Positions 1 through 7,451 of a stretch of 59,695 nt of DNA are shown piece after piece (the first letter of the stretch is position 1; the number at the start of each line of letters is the position of its first letter). The position numbers and the translations under genes were made by a program. The notes beneath the pieces are model-generated. The model did no database searches. It saw only the letters and a list, made by a program, of their open reading frames with translations, and was not told where the DNA came from. This DNA comes from Roseburia sp. GTDB lineage: Bacteria; Bacillota_A; Clostridia; Lachnospirales; Lachnospiraceae. Where the stretch lies: NCBI GenBank assembly GCA_019411365.1, contig DXQT01000014.1, forward strand, positions 1-59,695, in the 5' to 3' direction.

Positions 1-61
1 AAATATAACAGTTATTAAATTCCCTAAAACAGGTGAAATCTCAATCGGAATTTGTAAATGA
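1..61 (+). CDS. C-terminal tail of a truncated upstream CDS, possibly a polymorphic toxin
   Basis: An open frame enters from the left edge and ends with TGA at 59-61, giving the tail NITVIKFPKTGEISIGICK. Only 19 residues are visible, so the family cannot be read from the sequence. The next gene starts 9 nt after this stop behind a good ribosome binding site and looks like an immunity protein. A toxin C-terminus followed by its immunity gene is therefore the best inference. The rest of the gene lies outside the window. Confidence 0.45.
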   Translation, partial: NITVIKFPKTGEISIGICK

Positions 62-70
62 GGTGAATTT

Positions 71-553
71 ATGATGTTGCATTCATATCCGTTATTAATA
101 TCTATATATAAGGGAGAGGGGCGAATGTTAATTGTTCCGCTTATTGACCATATTGCAGGATATTCGATTGATTCAGATTGGTTCATAAGTTTATCAGATT
201 TGGACAATGCTGTTTCTGTCGGTGAAGGTGTAAAAAGTGCTCTTGATTACATAAGAAACAGTCCTTTATCTTCGCTGACGCCTAATGAGCGAAAAGAAAA
301 TGCTGCATGGAAGAAAAATACGAAATATAGAAGCCGAGTATCTTTTTGGAAAAATAATCATTATGTTCGTGTTAAAATCACTGAAGATAATCAGTATATA
401 ATACATTCGATGAAAAAATCACATAAAAGACAATATACATATGATGAAATCATCAAAGAATTTATATTATTTGCTGATGCAGATGCTGAGGAAATAGGCA
501 AAGCGGTTATTGAGTCTTTTATGGAATCAGAACGATATTACAACATGGGTTAG
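71..553 (+). CDS. Probable toxin-immunity protein (CdiI/DUF1436-like)
   Basis: A 160-residue soluble protein without signal peptide or membrane segments. The middle (IDSDWFISL, then SALDYIRNSP and AAWKKNTKYRSR) and the C-terminal stretch EEIGKAVIESF resemble contact-dependent inhibition immunity proteins of the DUF1436/CdiI type; this is from memory and not searched. It would bind and neutralise a toxin domain in the cytoplasm. The start at 71 has GAGGTG just upstream and lies 9 nt after the preceding stop, which suggests translational coupling. An in-frame ATG at 125 behind GAGAGGGG is a second possible start. The base composition is more AT-rich than the core genes to the right. Confidence 0.55.
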   Translation: MMLHSYPLLISIYKGEGRMLIVPLIDHIAGYSIDSDWFISLSDLDNAVSVGEGVKSALDYIRNSPLSSLTPNERKENAAWKKNTKYRSRVSFWKNNHYVRVKITEDNQYIIHSMKKSHKRQYTYDEIIKEFILFADADAEEIGKAVIESFMESERYYNMG

Positions 554-632
554 GGTTTTGTTGTAATAATATATTACATATGATATTGGGGCTTATGCTG
601 AGCCTATAAGTACAAATTACAGGAGGGTTCAA

Positions 633-1049
633 ATGGGCTTATTTGATAGATTTAAGAAGACATCAAAGGAAAGTTTATTAGGATATTTGAAAAATAGTAT
701 TTCAGATAATTCTAGCCTGGAACACATAGTAAGTGTGTTCGAAGAGATGTGTAATATGCCACTTAAAGAAGATATGATTTTATTTGAAACAGGAACCTAT
801 TCTTTTACAGGAAAACCTATGTTTAACTTTTCTTTGGTTAGACAATTTCCTAATGATGAGGAAGAGTATTATCAAATTCATGTGGATGTGTTATATATTC
901 CAACGGAAGAAAATAAAGATTTTCAACGAACTATATGGAATGAGGATATTGAAGAAGATATATTCAGCTATATCAAAAAGACTCCTGAGTTTAGTTTCTG
1001 TAAAGATAAGGTATTCAGCAAAATAGAAATATATTTGGATGAAACCTAA
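633..1049 (+). CDS. Hypothetical small acidic protein, possibly immunity-like
   Basis: A 138-residue soluble protein that starts MGLFDRFKK and has an acidic body with alternating hydrophobic strands (MILFETGTYSF, YYQIHVDVLYIP). The start is supported by AGGAGGG eight bases upstream. I do not recognise the family. Size, acidity and position after a probable immunity gene on the same strand fit an orphan or accessory immunity protein, but this is inferred from context only. Confidence 0.6.
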   Translation: MGLFDRFKKTSKESLLGYLKNSISDNSSLEHIVSVFEEMCNMPLKEDMILFETGTYSFTGKPMFNFSLVRQFPNDEEEYYQIHVDVLYIPTEENKDFQRTIWNEDIEEDIFSYIKKTPEFSFCKDKVFSKIEIYLDET

Positions 1050-1093
1050 CGTGAAAATCGGAGTTTGTTACTCTTTTTGGAGGTGAATTGGTA

Positions 1094-1687
1094 ATGATAA
1101 AATTAAAAATGTCTATTGAAGATATAAGTGAGTATCAGACAGGTATTTTACCAAAGAATGCTGTTAAAATAGAAACACCTCAGAGCATTGAAGAGATGAT
1201 GAAAAAAGCGGCACCTATTGCAGCGGTATTATGTATTTTAATGTTTGTAACGATGCTGTGTAAAACAGTTATGAACAAGACAGTTGTTATTTCGCATGTA
1301 TTTATTTTGATTGGTTTTTGCCTGGGGTATATTTGTTTGGTGATACACGAGTGGTTACATGGGATTGTCTATCCGAGAAACGCACTGGTTACGATAGGTA
1401 AAATAACGGGTAAGATATCATTTGTTGCATTAGCATCATATCCTCTGAAGCGAAGAAGGTTTATTGTAATGTGCCTATTACCATTTGTGCTTGGAATAAT
1501 ACCATTATTGATTTTTATTGTTAGTCCGGCAGAATATAGAGAACTAAATGGACTAATGTTTGGCATGTCATGTATGGGTATGGTTTCGCCATTTCCCGAT
1601 GTATATAATGTTTTTATTGTCTTAAAAAATGCAAATAAAAAAGATGCAATAATGTTTTATAAAAACGATATGTATAAGGTATCGTAA
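1094..1687 (+). CDS. DUF3267-type putative membrane zincin metalloprotease
   Basis: About 197 residues with four predicted membrane segments. The second is followed by HEWLHG, an HExxH zinc-binding motif, as in the DUF3267 putative zincin peptidases of Firmicutes. The motif at the edge of a helix suggests an intramembrane or membrane-proximal protease; the substrate is unknown. The ATG at 1094 lies about nine bases after GGAGG and is preferred over an in-frame TTG at 1088, which sits too close. It follows the immunity-like genes on the same strand but no functional link is visible. Confidence 0.65.
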   Translation: MIKLKMSIEDISEYQTGILPKNAVKIETPQSIEEMMKKAAPIAAVLCILMFVTMLCKTVMNKTVVISHVFILIGFCLGYICLVIHEWLHGIVYPRNALVTIGKITGKISFVALASYPLKRRRFIVMCLLPFVLGIIPLLIFIVSPAEYRELNGLMFGMSCMGMVSPFPDVYNVFIVLKNANKKDAIMFYKNDMYKVS

Positions 1688-1800
1688 ATTCTAGTTTGAC
1701 GAACTAGTAATATACAAAAAATAATATTAGAGTAGAATAGGCTCATAGATATGCTATAATAAAACTAATTAGCGGGACGGGTTTTGTTGGGAGGGATATT

Positions 1801-2130
1801 ATGATTGGAAATATTATAGGGTTTGTTATATGGGCGATTGGTGGCGTTATTATCATTGGGCTTGGAATAAGCGCATATTTTTCAAGAAAAGTGGTTGGCT
1901 TTTGGGCAAACATAAAACCTATATCTATAAATGATATCGCGGGTTACAATCGTGCTGTTGGTAAGTTGTTTGTTATTTATGGAGTGATTTTGATTGCATT
2001 AGGATTGCCGCTGCTTTCAGGACAGAATTCTCCGTTTATTTTACTGTCAGTATTGGGCGTAATGATAGAAACAATAGTAATCATGGCAGTTTATAGTTTG
2101 TGCATTGAAAGGAAGTATAAAGAACAATAG
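1801..2130 (+). CDS. Small membrane protein, DUF3784-like
   Basis: A 109-residue protein with three hydrophobic helices (about residues 4-26, 55-75 and 79-100) and a short basic cytoplasmic tail (ERKYKEQ). Length and arrangement resemble the DUF3784 family common in Clostridia, whose function is unknown. GGGAGG lies 7 nt before the ATG. A -10-like TATAAT occurs at about 1753, so it may have its own promoter. Confidence 0.55.
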   Translation: MIGNIIGFVIWAIGGVIIIGLGISAYFSRKVVGFWANIKPISINDIAGYNRAVGKLFVIYGVILIALGLPLLSGQNSPFILLSVLGVMIETIVIMAVYSLCIERKYKEQ

Positions 2131-2184
2131 AAAACTTCCAGTTTATTAGGATGATAAATTTTATTTTGAATAGGACAGGTGTTT

Positions 2185-2835
2185 ATGAAAAAAAGCTCGA
2201 GCGCAGTTTCTGTTATTGGAGGAGCCGATGGACCGACCTCCATTTTTTTTAAGAAAAATGCAAAACTTACTCTAAAACAGAAAATTCAAAGAGCAAAAAA
2301 TAAAATTAAGCGGTTCTATGTGGATAAAACCCTTTCATGTGAAAGTCATAGTTTGGATGAAGTAATAGAGTATATCGTAAATAGATATGGGTTTGCTGAA
2401 GTCGATAAGGATGCTGAAGAATTTCCAGAAGAATATCAGCAGATGAGAGCCTCTTTTATCATTCAATATGCTCCAGAATTATTAGGAGAATCTACTGCAT
2501 GTCCTAAATTAAAGAGCGAATCGCCAAAAGATGTGGAGGCTTATATCAGGCAAAGCGAGGAGCGAATGCAGAGGGCAATGGAAATCCCTTCGACAGAATT
2601 TGATATTGACTTTCATAAATTCAAAAAAGCATTTGATGATATCAATGATACCATGTATATTGTTATCGAAAAAAAATATGCATATATTGGCGGTGGGGCT
2701 GGTGGAAATAAAAAGGTGGTTAAAAACTTTCAGAGTATCTATAAAGATATATACAGATATTACGGTGTCACAAAAGAGGATAAAGTAAGCAAATCGGAAC
2801 GATATAAGGATGTGGTTCGAACCTTGAGTCAGTAA
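2185..2835 (+). CDS. Hypothetical soluble protein with N-terminal decarboxylase beta-subunit-like motif
   Basis: A 216-residue protein that begins MKKSSSAVSVIGGADGPTSI. The block VSVIGGADGPTSIFF closely matches a conserved stretch inside the membrane domain of Na+-translocating decarboxylase beta subunits (OadB/GcdB). Here it is the extreme N-terminus of an otherwise hydrophilic, lysine-rich, mostly helical protein with no membrane segments. The rest is not recognised. The ATG at 2185 has AGGACAGG seven bases upstream; the GTG at 2179 overlaps that site and is less likely. Automatic annotation may mislabel it as a decarboxylase subunit, which its length and lack of helices argue against. Confidence 0.6.
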   Translation: MKKSSSAVSVIGGADGPTSIFFKKNAKLTLKQKIQRAKNKIKRFYVDKTLSCESHSLDEVIEYIVNRYGFAEVDKDAEEFPEEYQQMRASFIIQYAPELLGESTACPKLKSESPKDVEAYIRQSEERMQRAMEIPSTEFDIDFHKFKKAFDDINDTMYIVIEKKYAYIGGGAGGNKKVVKNFQSIYKDIYRYYGVTKEDKVSKSERYKDVVRTLSQ

Positions 2836-2936
2836 TACAGTTTTGCAATCATTCAAGATATAGAAAAATCTATAAAAAAGGAGCTGAGACACTGCTGATT
2901 TTAATCAGATAGTTTGACAGCCCCGAGACCGTTTCA

Positions 2937-3221
2937 AGTTTTGTGTAAACGCTAAAAACTGATATAAGATTTGTGAATAGTTACAAATGGGCAGAGTCGA
3001 TTTTCCGGATTCTGCCCATATCTGCATTATACAGGAGTTTTTGGGCATGTCAATAAGACCTGCCCAAAACAAGCTGGTTTTACAGGTTGCGTCCGTTCAG
3101 ACGCTCTTCAAATTTCTCTCATTGCTGCTTTTTGTGGGCTGTCTTTTCTTCTTGCCATAAAAATAACCTCCAAACTGAGTAATTTTATCTTACATCAGTT
3201 TGGAGGTTTACACAAACTTTG
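2937..3221 (-). mobile_element. Deleted IS256-family insertion sequence remnant
   Basis: Two inwardly matching ends, AGTTTTGTGTAAAC at 2937-2950 and GTTTACACAAACTTT at 3206-3220, are inverted repeats of IS256-family type. Just inside the right end, on the minus strand from 3158, is a transposase start: MARRKDSPQKAAMREI followed by a stop, preceded by GGAGG. This matches the usual IS256-family N-terminus. Everything from catalytic domain to C-terminus is deleted, leaving about 285 bp that could only move in trans. A hairpin ATGGGCAGA/TCTGCCCAT at 2988-3020 lies inside. This fills most of the gene-free stretch 2836-3310. Confidence 0.7.
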
Positions 3222-3310
3222 GGATGCTCCCTTTTAATTAGAATCCTGGAACGAACCATTTTTAAGGCAGCTTAGAATCCAGAAACATCTGGCCCCGCCT
3301 GGTCTCTTCT

Positions 3311-3781
3311 TTACTTTTCCATTACACGCATCAGATTCACCATCTCGATCGCACCCACAGCGCATTCATATCCCTTATTTCCCGCCTTGCTTCCGGCACG
3401 CTCGATTGCCTGTTCAATATTATCTGTCGTGAGAACGCCAAACATAACCGGAATTTTGCTCTGTAAGGAAACGCTTGCAATCCCTTTGGAAACTTCATTG
3501 CACACATAATCATAATGGCTCGTTGCCCCGCGTATCACTGCCCCAAGGCAGATCACTGCATCATACTTTCCACTTGCCGCCATCTTCTCTGCGATCACCG
3601 GTATTTCAAATGCCCCCGGCACCCATGCCAGATCAATCTGCTCCTCCGGTACATCATGACGCTTCAACCCGTCAAGTGCACCCCCGATCAGTCTTGACAC
3701 GATAAATTCATTAAACCTCGCTGCCACGATCCCAATCTTAATATCCTCTGCTCCTGTTAATTTTCCTTCTAAAACGTTCAT
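3311..3781 (-). CDS. ribH: 6,7-dimethyl-8-ribityllumazine synthase
   Basis: This enzyme condenses 5-amino-6-ribitylaminouracil with 3,4-dihydroxy-2-butanone 4-phosphate to form lumazine, the penultimate riboflavin step. The 156-residue protein has the family landmarks: ARFNEFIV near the N-terminus, [24 protein letters not shown] with the catalytic histidine, and [14 protein letters not shown] near the C-terminus. Length is normal. It is the last gene of ribD-ribE-ribBA-ribH, 72 nt after ribBA, and is expected to be controlled by the FMN riboswitch at 7272-7380. Confidence 0.97.
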   Translation of the reverse strand: MNVLEGKLTGAEDIKIGIVAARFNEFIVSRLIGGALDGLKRHDVPEEQIDLAWVPGAFEIPVIAEKMAASGKYDAVICLGAVIRGATSHYDYVCNEVSKGIASVSLQSKIPVMFGVLTTDNIEQAIERAGSKAGNKGYECAVGAIEMVNLMRVMEK

Positions 3782-3853
3782 TTTTTTTATCTCCTTTTTT
3801 ATAATGTTGATGTCAGGTTGACACCATAGATACTTAATATTATATTTATCCTC

Positions 3854-5056
3854 TTATTCAAAACGAAGCATATGCCCCATCTTTTCCTGTTTCGTCCGCA
3901 GATAAAACAGATCATACGGTGTCGCCTTCATCTGGATCGGCACGCGCTCTTTGATTTCCATGCCATAATCTTTTAACTGGTAAACTTTATCCGGGTTATT
4001 GGTAAGAAGCCGCAGTGTTTTTACGCCGAGATCTTTTAAGATCTGTGCTCCAATGTAATACTCCCGCTCATCCCCTGCAAAACCGAGCGCAAGGTTCGCC
4101 TCTAACGTATCCATTCCTTCCTCCTGCAATGTATAGGCGCGCAGCTTGTTCAGTAACCCGATGCCTCTTCCCTCCTGCCGCATATAAAGCAGGATTCCGC
4201 GGCCTTCTTTTTCGATCTGTTCCATTGCCGCAGCAAGCTGTTCCCCGCAGTCACACCGAAGGGATCCGAATACATCTCCCGTCAGGCACTCGGAGTGTAC
4301 ACGGCACAGCACATCCTCTCCGTCTCCGATCTCACCTTTTACCAGCGCAACATGATGTTCCCCGTTTAAAATATTCTGATAACCATACGCTTTAAATTCT
4401 CCATATTTTGTCGGGAGTTTTGCGACTGCTGCGCACTCTACCAGTTTCTCATGTTTTTTGCGGTACTCCTGAATTGCCGCGATCGTGATAAAACAGATAT
4501 TCCATTTTTCTGCAAGTTCCATGAGTTCTGTTGTACGCATCATTGTTCCGTCCTCACGCATGATTTCACAGCACAGTCCACATTCTTTTAAGCCCGCAAG
4601 ACGCATCAGGTCAACGACCGCTTCTGTATGACCGTTACGTTCTAACACACCATTCTTTTTTGCAAGCAGAGGAAACATGTGTCCCGGTCTGCGAAAGTCT
4701 TCCGGTTTTGCATCCTCACTGATGCAATGCCTTGCTGTCATACCGCGTTCCTCCGCTGAAATTCCAGTCGTTGTACCGGCATAATCGATCGATACGGTAA
4801 ATGCAGTCTCATGGTTGTCCGTATTGTCAGTTACCATCTGCGGGAGTTTTAATTTTTCACAAATCTCCTTTGACATCGGCATACAGATCAATCCTTTTCC
4901 ATATGTCGCCATAAAATTCAGATTTTCTGTCGTTGCAAACTCTGCCGCGCAGATAAAATCCCCTTCATTTTCACGATCTTCATCATCTGTCACAAGAATG
5001 ATCTTTCCTCTTTTCAATTCTTCCAATGCCTGTTCCACTGTATCAAATTTCTTCAT
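3854..5056 (-). CDS. ribBA: Bifunctional 3,4-DHBP synthase / GTP cyclohydrolase II
   Basis: A 400-residue fusion of two entry enzymes of riboflavin synthesis. Residues 1-200 are DHBP synthase (ribulose 5-phosphate to 3,4-dihydroxy-2-butanone 4-phosphate) with [11 protein letters not shown] and [11 protein letters not shown]. Residues 205-400 are GTP cyclohydrolase II with the zinc cysteines in [18 protein letters not shown] and the GTP-binding stretch RQEGRGIGL. The ATG at 5056 follows AAGGAAG; an upstream in-frame ATG would add a non-conserved 11-residue leader. It sits 45 nt after ribE in the operon. Confidence 0.97.
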   Translation of the reverse strand: MKKFDTVEQALEELKRGKIILVTDDEDRENEGDFICAAEFATTENLNFMATYGKGLICMPMSKEICEKLKLPQMVTDNTDNHETAFTVSIDYAGTTTGISAEERGMTARHCISEDAKPEDFRRPGHMFPLLAKKNGVLERNGHTEAVVDLMRLAGLKECGLCCEIMREDGTMMRTTELMELAEKWNICFITIAAIQEYRKKHEKLVECAAVAKLPTKYGEFKAYGYQNILNGEHHVALVKGEIGDGEDVLCRVHSECLTGDVFGSLRCDCGEQLAAAMEQIEKEGRGILLYMRQEGRGIGLLNKLRAYTLQEEGMDTLEANLALGFAGDEREYYIGAQILKDLGVKTLRLLTNNPDKVYQLKDYGMEIKERVPIQMKATPYDLFYLRTKQEKMGHMLRFE

Positions 5057-5101
5057 TGTACTTCTTCCTTTCCGTGCCAAAAACTGCATTTTGTTTTCTT
5101 A

Positions 5102-5749
5102 TCAGAATCCATTAGAAAATAAAAATTCCCTCGTGATCTTACTCTCCGTTGTTTTTTCTTTCTCCCAGTTCAAAAAATGTTCAATATACTTCCCGATACA
5201 GTCATTTTCCAGATTTACCGTATCTCCCGCCTTTTTGTATGCAAGAACTGTACACTGCGCCGTATGTGGGATGACAGACACCATAAAAGTGGTCTGTGTC
5301 GTTTTTGCAACCGTAAGGCTGATCCCATCCACCGCGACAGAACCCTTTTCAACAATGTAGTGCATGATCTTCTCTGGTGCTTTGATGGAATAACAAATCG
5401 CGATTTCGTCTGATTTGACCTCACAGATCGTTCCGGTTCCGTCAATATGTCCTGTCACGATATGACCGCCAAATCTGCCGTTTGCCGCCATCGCACGTTC
5501 CAGGTTCACCGGACTTCCCGCCGCTGCTTCTCCAATCGATGACCTCCGCAGCGTTTCGTGCATTACATCGGCGGTAAAATAGTTTTTTCCAAAAGATGTC
5601 ACTGTAAGACAGATTCCATTTACGGCAATGCTGTCACCAATTTTGATATCCTCTAATACTTTTTCTGCCTCTATTTTCAGTCTGGCAGAATTGCCTTTCC
5701 GGTCTGCTGTTATGATCCTTCCGACCTCTTCCACAATTCCTGTAAACAA
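5102..5749 (-). CDS. ribE: Riboflavin synthase alpha chain
   Basis: This enzyme dismutates two 6,7-dimethyl-8-ribityllumazine molecules to riboflavin and the pyrimidine precursor. The 215-residue protein starts with the canonical MFTGIVEEVG and has two lumazine-binding repeats; the first holds GICLTVTSFGKNYF, the second GHIVTGHIDGTG and VDGISLTVA. Length is normal. It is the second gene of the riboflavin operon, 58 nt after ribD. The symbol follows the Bacillus-type convention and some databases call it ribC. Confidence 0.95.
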   Translation of the reverse strand: MFTGIVEEVGRIITADRKGNSARLKIEAEKVLEDIKIGDSIAVNGICLTVTSFGKNYFTADVMHETLRRSSIGEAAAGSPVNLERAMAANGRFGGHIVTGHIDGTGTICEVKSDEIAICYSIKAPEKIMHYIVEKGSVAVDGISLTVAKTTQTTFMVSVIPHTAQCTVLAYKKAGDTVNLENDCIGKYIEHFLNWEKEKTTESKITREFLFSNGF

Positions 5750-5807
5750 GTTTTCTCCCCTCCCTGCTTTTTACGGTATGTTCAAACCTTATGTATCTGT
5801 TTTCCTC

Positions 5808-6908
5808 TCATTTATTTTTCAGTTCCCCGGCGATCAGAATGTCCTCCCCCACCTGCTGTACCCTCTGACTGACCAGGCAATACGCGTCATCGGGATAATC
5901 CACGCCTATTCCTGCAACCGGACTTTTGGCATCTGCTCCGCCAAACAGTTTCGGTGCCACATACGCATACACCTCATTGACGATCCCGGCTTCTAACGCC
6001 GACCAGTTCAGCATGGCACCGCCCTCAAGCAATACGCTCTCGATCCCGTCTGCTCCGAGCTGCCGCATCAGTTCTTTTAAATCCACTTTTCCATCCGCAT
6101 GTTCTGTCACTATGATCCGGCATCCATATTTCTGATATTCCCTGATCTTCGCCTCATCCTGACAGCAGGTTGCAATGATGGTATTCTGCTCCTCTGCAGT
6201 CTGCACGATCCGGCTCTTAAGCGGTATACGCAATGTCGTATCACAGACGATCCTGACCGGGTCTTTTGTCTGCGGCAGACGGCAGTTTAACATTGGATCA
6301 TCCGCGATTACCGTGCCTGCCCCAACCATGATTCCGGTCATTTCATGCCGCATGCGGTGTACCTGTTCTCTTGCCGCCTCTCCGGTGATCCATTGCGATT
6401 TTCCGGATGCCGACGCTATTTTTCCATCCAGTGTCATCGCATATTTCATCCGCACATAGGGCAGTTTTGTCTGGATATAATGAAAAAATACCCGATTTTG
6501 GTACTCACATTCCTCCTGTAAAACTCCTTCCGTCACCAGGATGCCCTGCTCCCTTAACTGCCGGATCCCGGCTCCCGCCACAAGCGGATTGATGTCTTCC
6601 GCCCCAACAAACACATGGCTGATCCCGGCTTCTATGACCGCCTGTGTACACGGAGGCGTTTTCCCGTAATGGCAGCACGGTTCTAATGTCACATAAAGAT
6701 CTGCTCCTGCCGGATCCTCTCCCCTGCTCCTGCAATCCGCCAGCGCTTCCCGCTCTGCGTGAAGTCCGCCAAATTTTTTATGATAGCCTTCCCCGATGAT
6801 TCTGTCCTCTTTTACAAGAACCGCACCGACCACCGGATTTGTCTTTGTCCATCCTCTGCCAAGCTCTGCAAGTTCCATTGCCCGGCGCATATATCTTTCC
6901 TGCTGCAT
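5808..6908 (-). CDS. ribD: Bifunctional pyrimidine deaminase / reductase
   Basis: This 366-residue enzyme carries out the second and third steps from GTP to riboflavin. The N-terminal deaminase (about 1-145) has the zinc motif HAERE and PCCHYGKTPPC; the C-terminal NADPH-dependent reductase (about 146-366) has VRMKYAMTLDGKIA and SVLLEGGAMLNWS. The ATG at 6908 behind GGGAAGG gives the conserved start MQQERYMRRAM. The open frame continues to 6998, but that part is translated from an intergenic repeat and should not be called coding. It is the first gene of the operon. Confidence 0.95.
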   Translation of the reverse strand: MQQERYMRRAMELAELGRGWTKTNPVVGAVLVKEDRIIGEGYHKKFGGLHAEREALADCRSRGEDPAGADLYVTLEPCCHYGKTPPCTQAVIEAGISHVFVGAEDINPLVAGAGIRQLREQGILVTEGVLQEECEYQNRVFFHYIQTKLPYVRMKYAMTLDGKIASASGKSQWITGEAAREQVHRMRHEMTGIMVGAGTVIADDPMLNCRLPQTKDPVRIVCDTTLRIPLKSRIVQTAEEQNTIIATCCQDEAKIREYQKYGCRIIVTEHADGKVDLKELMRQLGADGIESVLLEGGAMLNWSALEAGIVNEVYAYVAPKLFGGADAKSPVAGIGVDYPDDAYCLVSQRVQQVGEDILIAGELKNK

Positions 6909-6962
6909 GAATACCTTCCCTTTCCTGCAAGATAAAATCTGCAATCTCTGTTGCTTCATGAC

Positions 6963-6998
6963 GATAGAATACACGCTCCGGGAATATTCTATTGCCAT
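6963..6998. repeat. Short imperfect-palindromic intergenic repeat, copy 1
   Basis: Contains GATAGAATACACGCTCC followed by GGAATATTCTATTG. Nearly the same motif occurs at 7143-7177 and 30865-30900 with core AATAC[AG]CG[CT]TC and GAA[CT]A[CT]TCTAT. The two halves are partly complementary, so it can form an imperfect hairpin. This copy lies between a terminator-like hairpin and ribD. Read on the minus strand it yields the peptide IEYSRSVYSIV that extends the ribD frame artificially. Confidence 0.7.
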
Positions 6999-7035
6999 AA
7001 AAAGAAGCTCTGAACACGATCGTTCAGAGCTTCTT
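6998..7035 (-). terminator. Second terminator-like hairpin in the rib leader
   Basis: AAGAAGCTCTGAAC (7002-7015) pairs perfectly with GTTCAGAGCTTCTT (7022-7035). On the minus strand the 14-bp stem is followed by TTTTTATGG. It lies about 90 nt before ribD and about 150 nt after the hairpin next to the FMN aptamer, so transcripts must pass two terminators to reach ribD. Confidence 0.75.
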
Positions 7036-7142
7036 AAAACCGGATTTTAGGGATTTCTAAAATGACATATTTTAAAAACCGGGATACCATGCGAAACTTT
7101 TTTCCGTTTCTGATATCCGGCAGGATATCTAATTTTTGCAGC

Positions 7143-7177
7143 AATAAAATACGCGCTCCGCGAACATTCTATTGTCA
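7143..7177. repeat. Short imperfect-palindromic intergenic repeat, copy 2
   Basis: Contains AATAAAATACGCGCTCC then GCGAACATTCTATTG and matches the repeats at 6963 and 30865. As at 6963, it sits directly beside a terminator-like hairpin (7183-7215), so hairpin plus repeat forms a module present twice in the rib leader. Confidence 0.7.
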
Positions 7178-7182
7178 CAAAC

Positions 7183-7215
7183 AAAAAGACTCTGAAATAA
7201 AACTATTTCAGAGCC
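7183..7215 (-). terminator. FMN riboswitch expression-platform terminator
   Basis: GACTCTGAAATA (7188-7199) pairs with TATTTCAGAGCC (7204-7215), and on the minus strand a run of Ts follows the stem. It lies 57 nt downstream of the FMN aptamer and is the natural candidate for the ligand-controlled terminator that lowers rib transcription when FMN is plentiful. Confidence 0.75.
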
Positions 7216-7271
7216 ATGTATGCATTATCTTACCAACCGTTTAAAACGATCCTTTAAATCCTGCTTATCCA

Positions 7272-7380
7272 TATCTTCTTTCATCCAGACTATACTGTCG
7301 GCTTCGGAATTACACCGAATCATGCCTTACGGCTCGTGGGCTATACCACCGGTAGGGAATCACACCCTGCCCTGAAGATC
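7272..7380 (-). promoter_or_regulatory. FMN riboswitch (RFN element)
   Basis: On the minus strand the region reads ATCTTCAGGGCAGGGTG near its 5' end, then ATTCCCTACCGGTGG, ATAGCCCACGAGCC, ATTCGGTGTAATTCCGAAGC, and closes with GTCTGGATGAAAGAAGA. These are the conserved blocks of the six-helix FMN aptamer in the correct order. It lies between the rib promoter and ribD and should terminate transcription of the whole rib operon when FMN binds. Confidence 0.97.
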
Positions 7381-7402
7381 ATATTCTATTTTTATGTGTC
7401 TG

Positions 7403-7430
7403 AGTATAACACGCTTTCTTAAAATGTCAA
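7403..7430 (-). promoter_or_regulatory. rib operon sigma-A promoter
   Basis: On the minus strand TTGACA (7430-7425) and TATACT (7408-7403) are separated by 16 bp. Transcription would start about 15-20 nt before the FMN riboswitch. No other promoter is obvious before ribD. Confidence 0.75.
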
Positions 7431-7451
7431 TACTGTTTTTCAGAACAAATT

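Noticed and set aside
2509..2892. 127-residue minus-strand frame under the gene at 2185
   Set aside because: The plus-strand frame has a proper start, ribosome site and recognisable motif; the minus frame is phenylalanine/cysteine-rich antisense.
6909..6998. N-terminal extension of ribD (IEYSRSVYSIV)
   Set aside because: Translated from the short palindromic repeat; the ATG at 6908 has the ribosome site and gives the conserved N-terminus.
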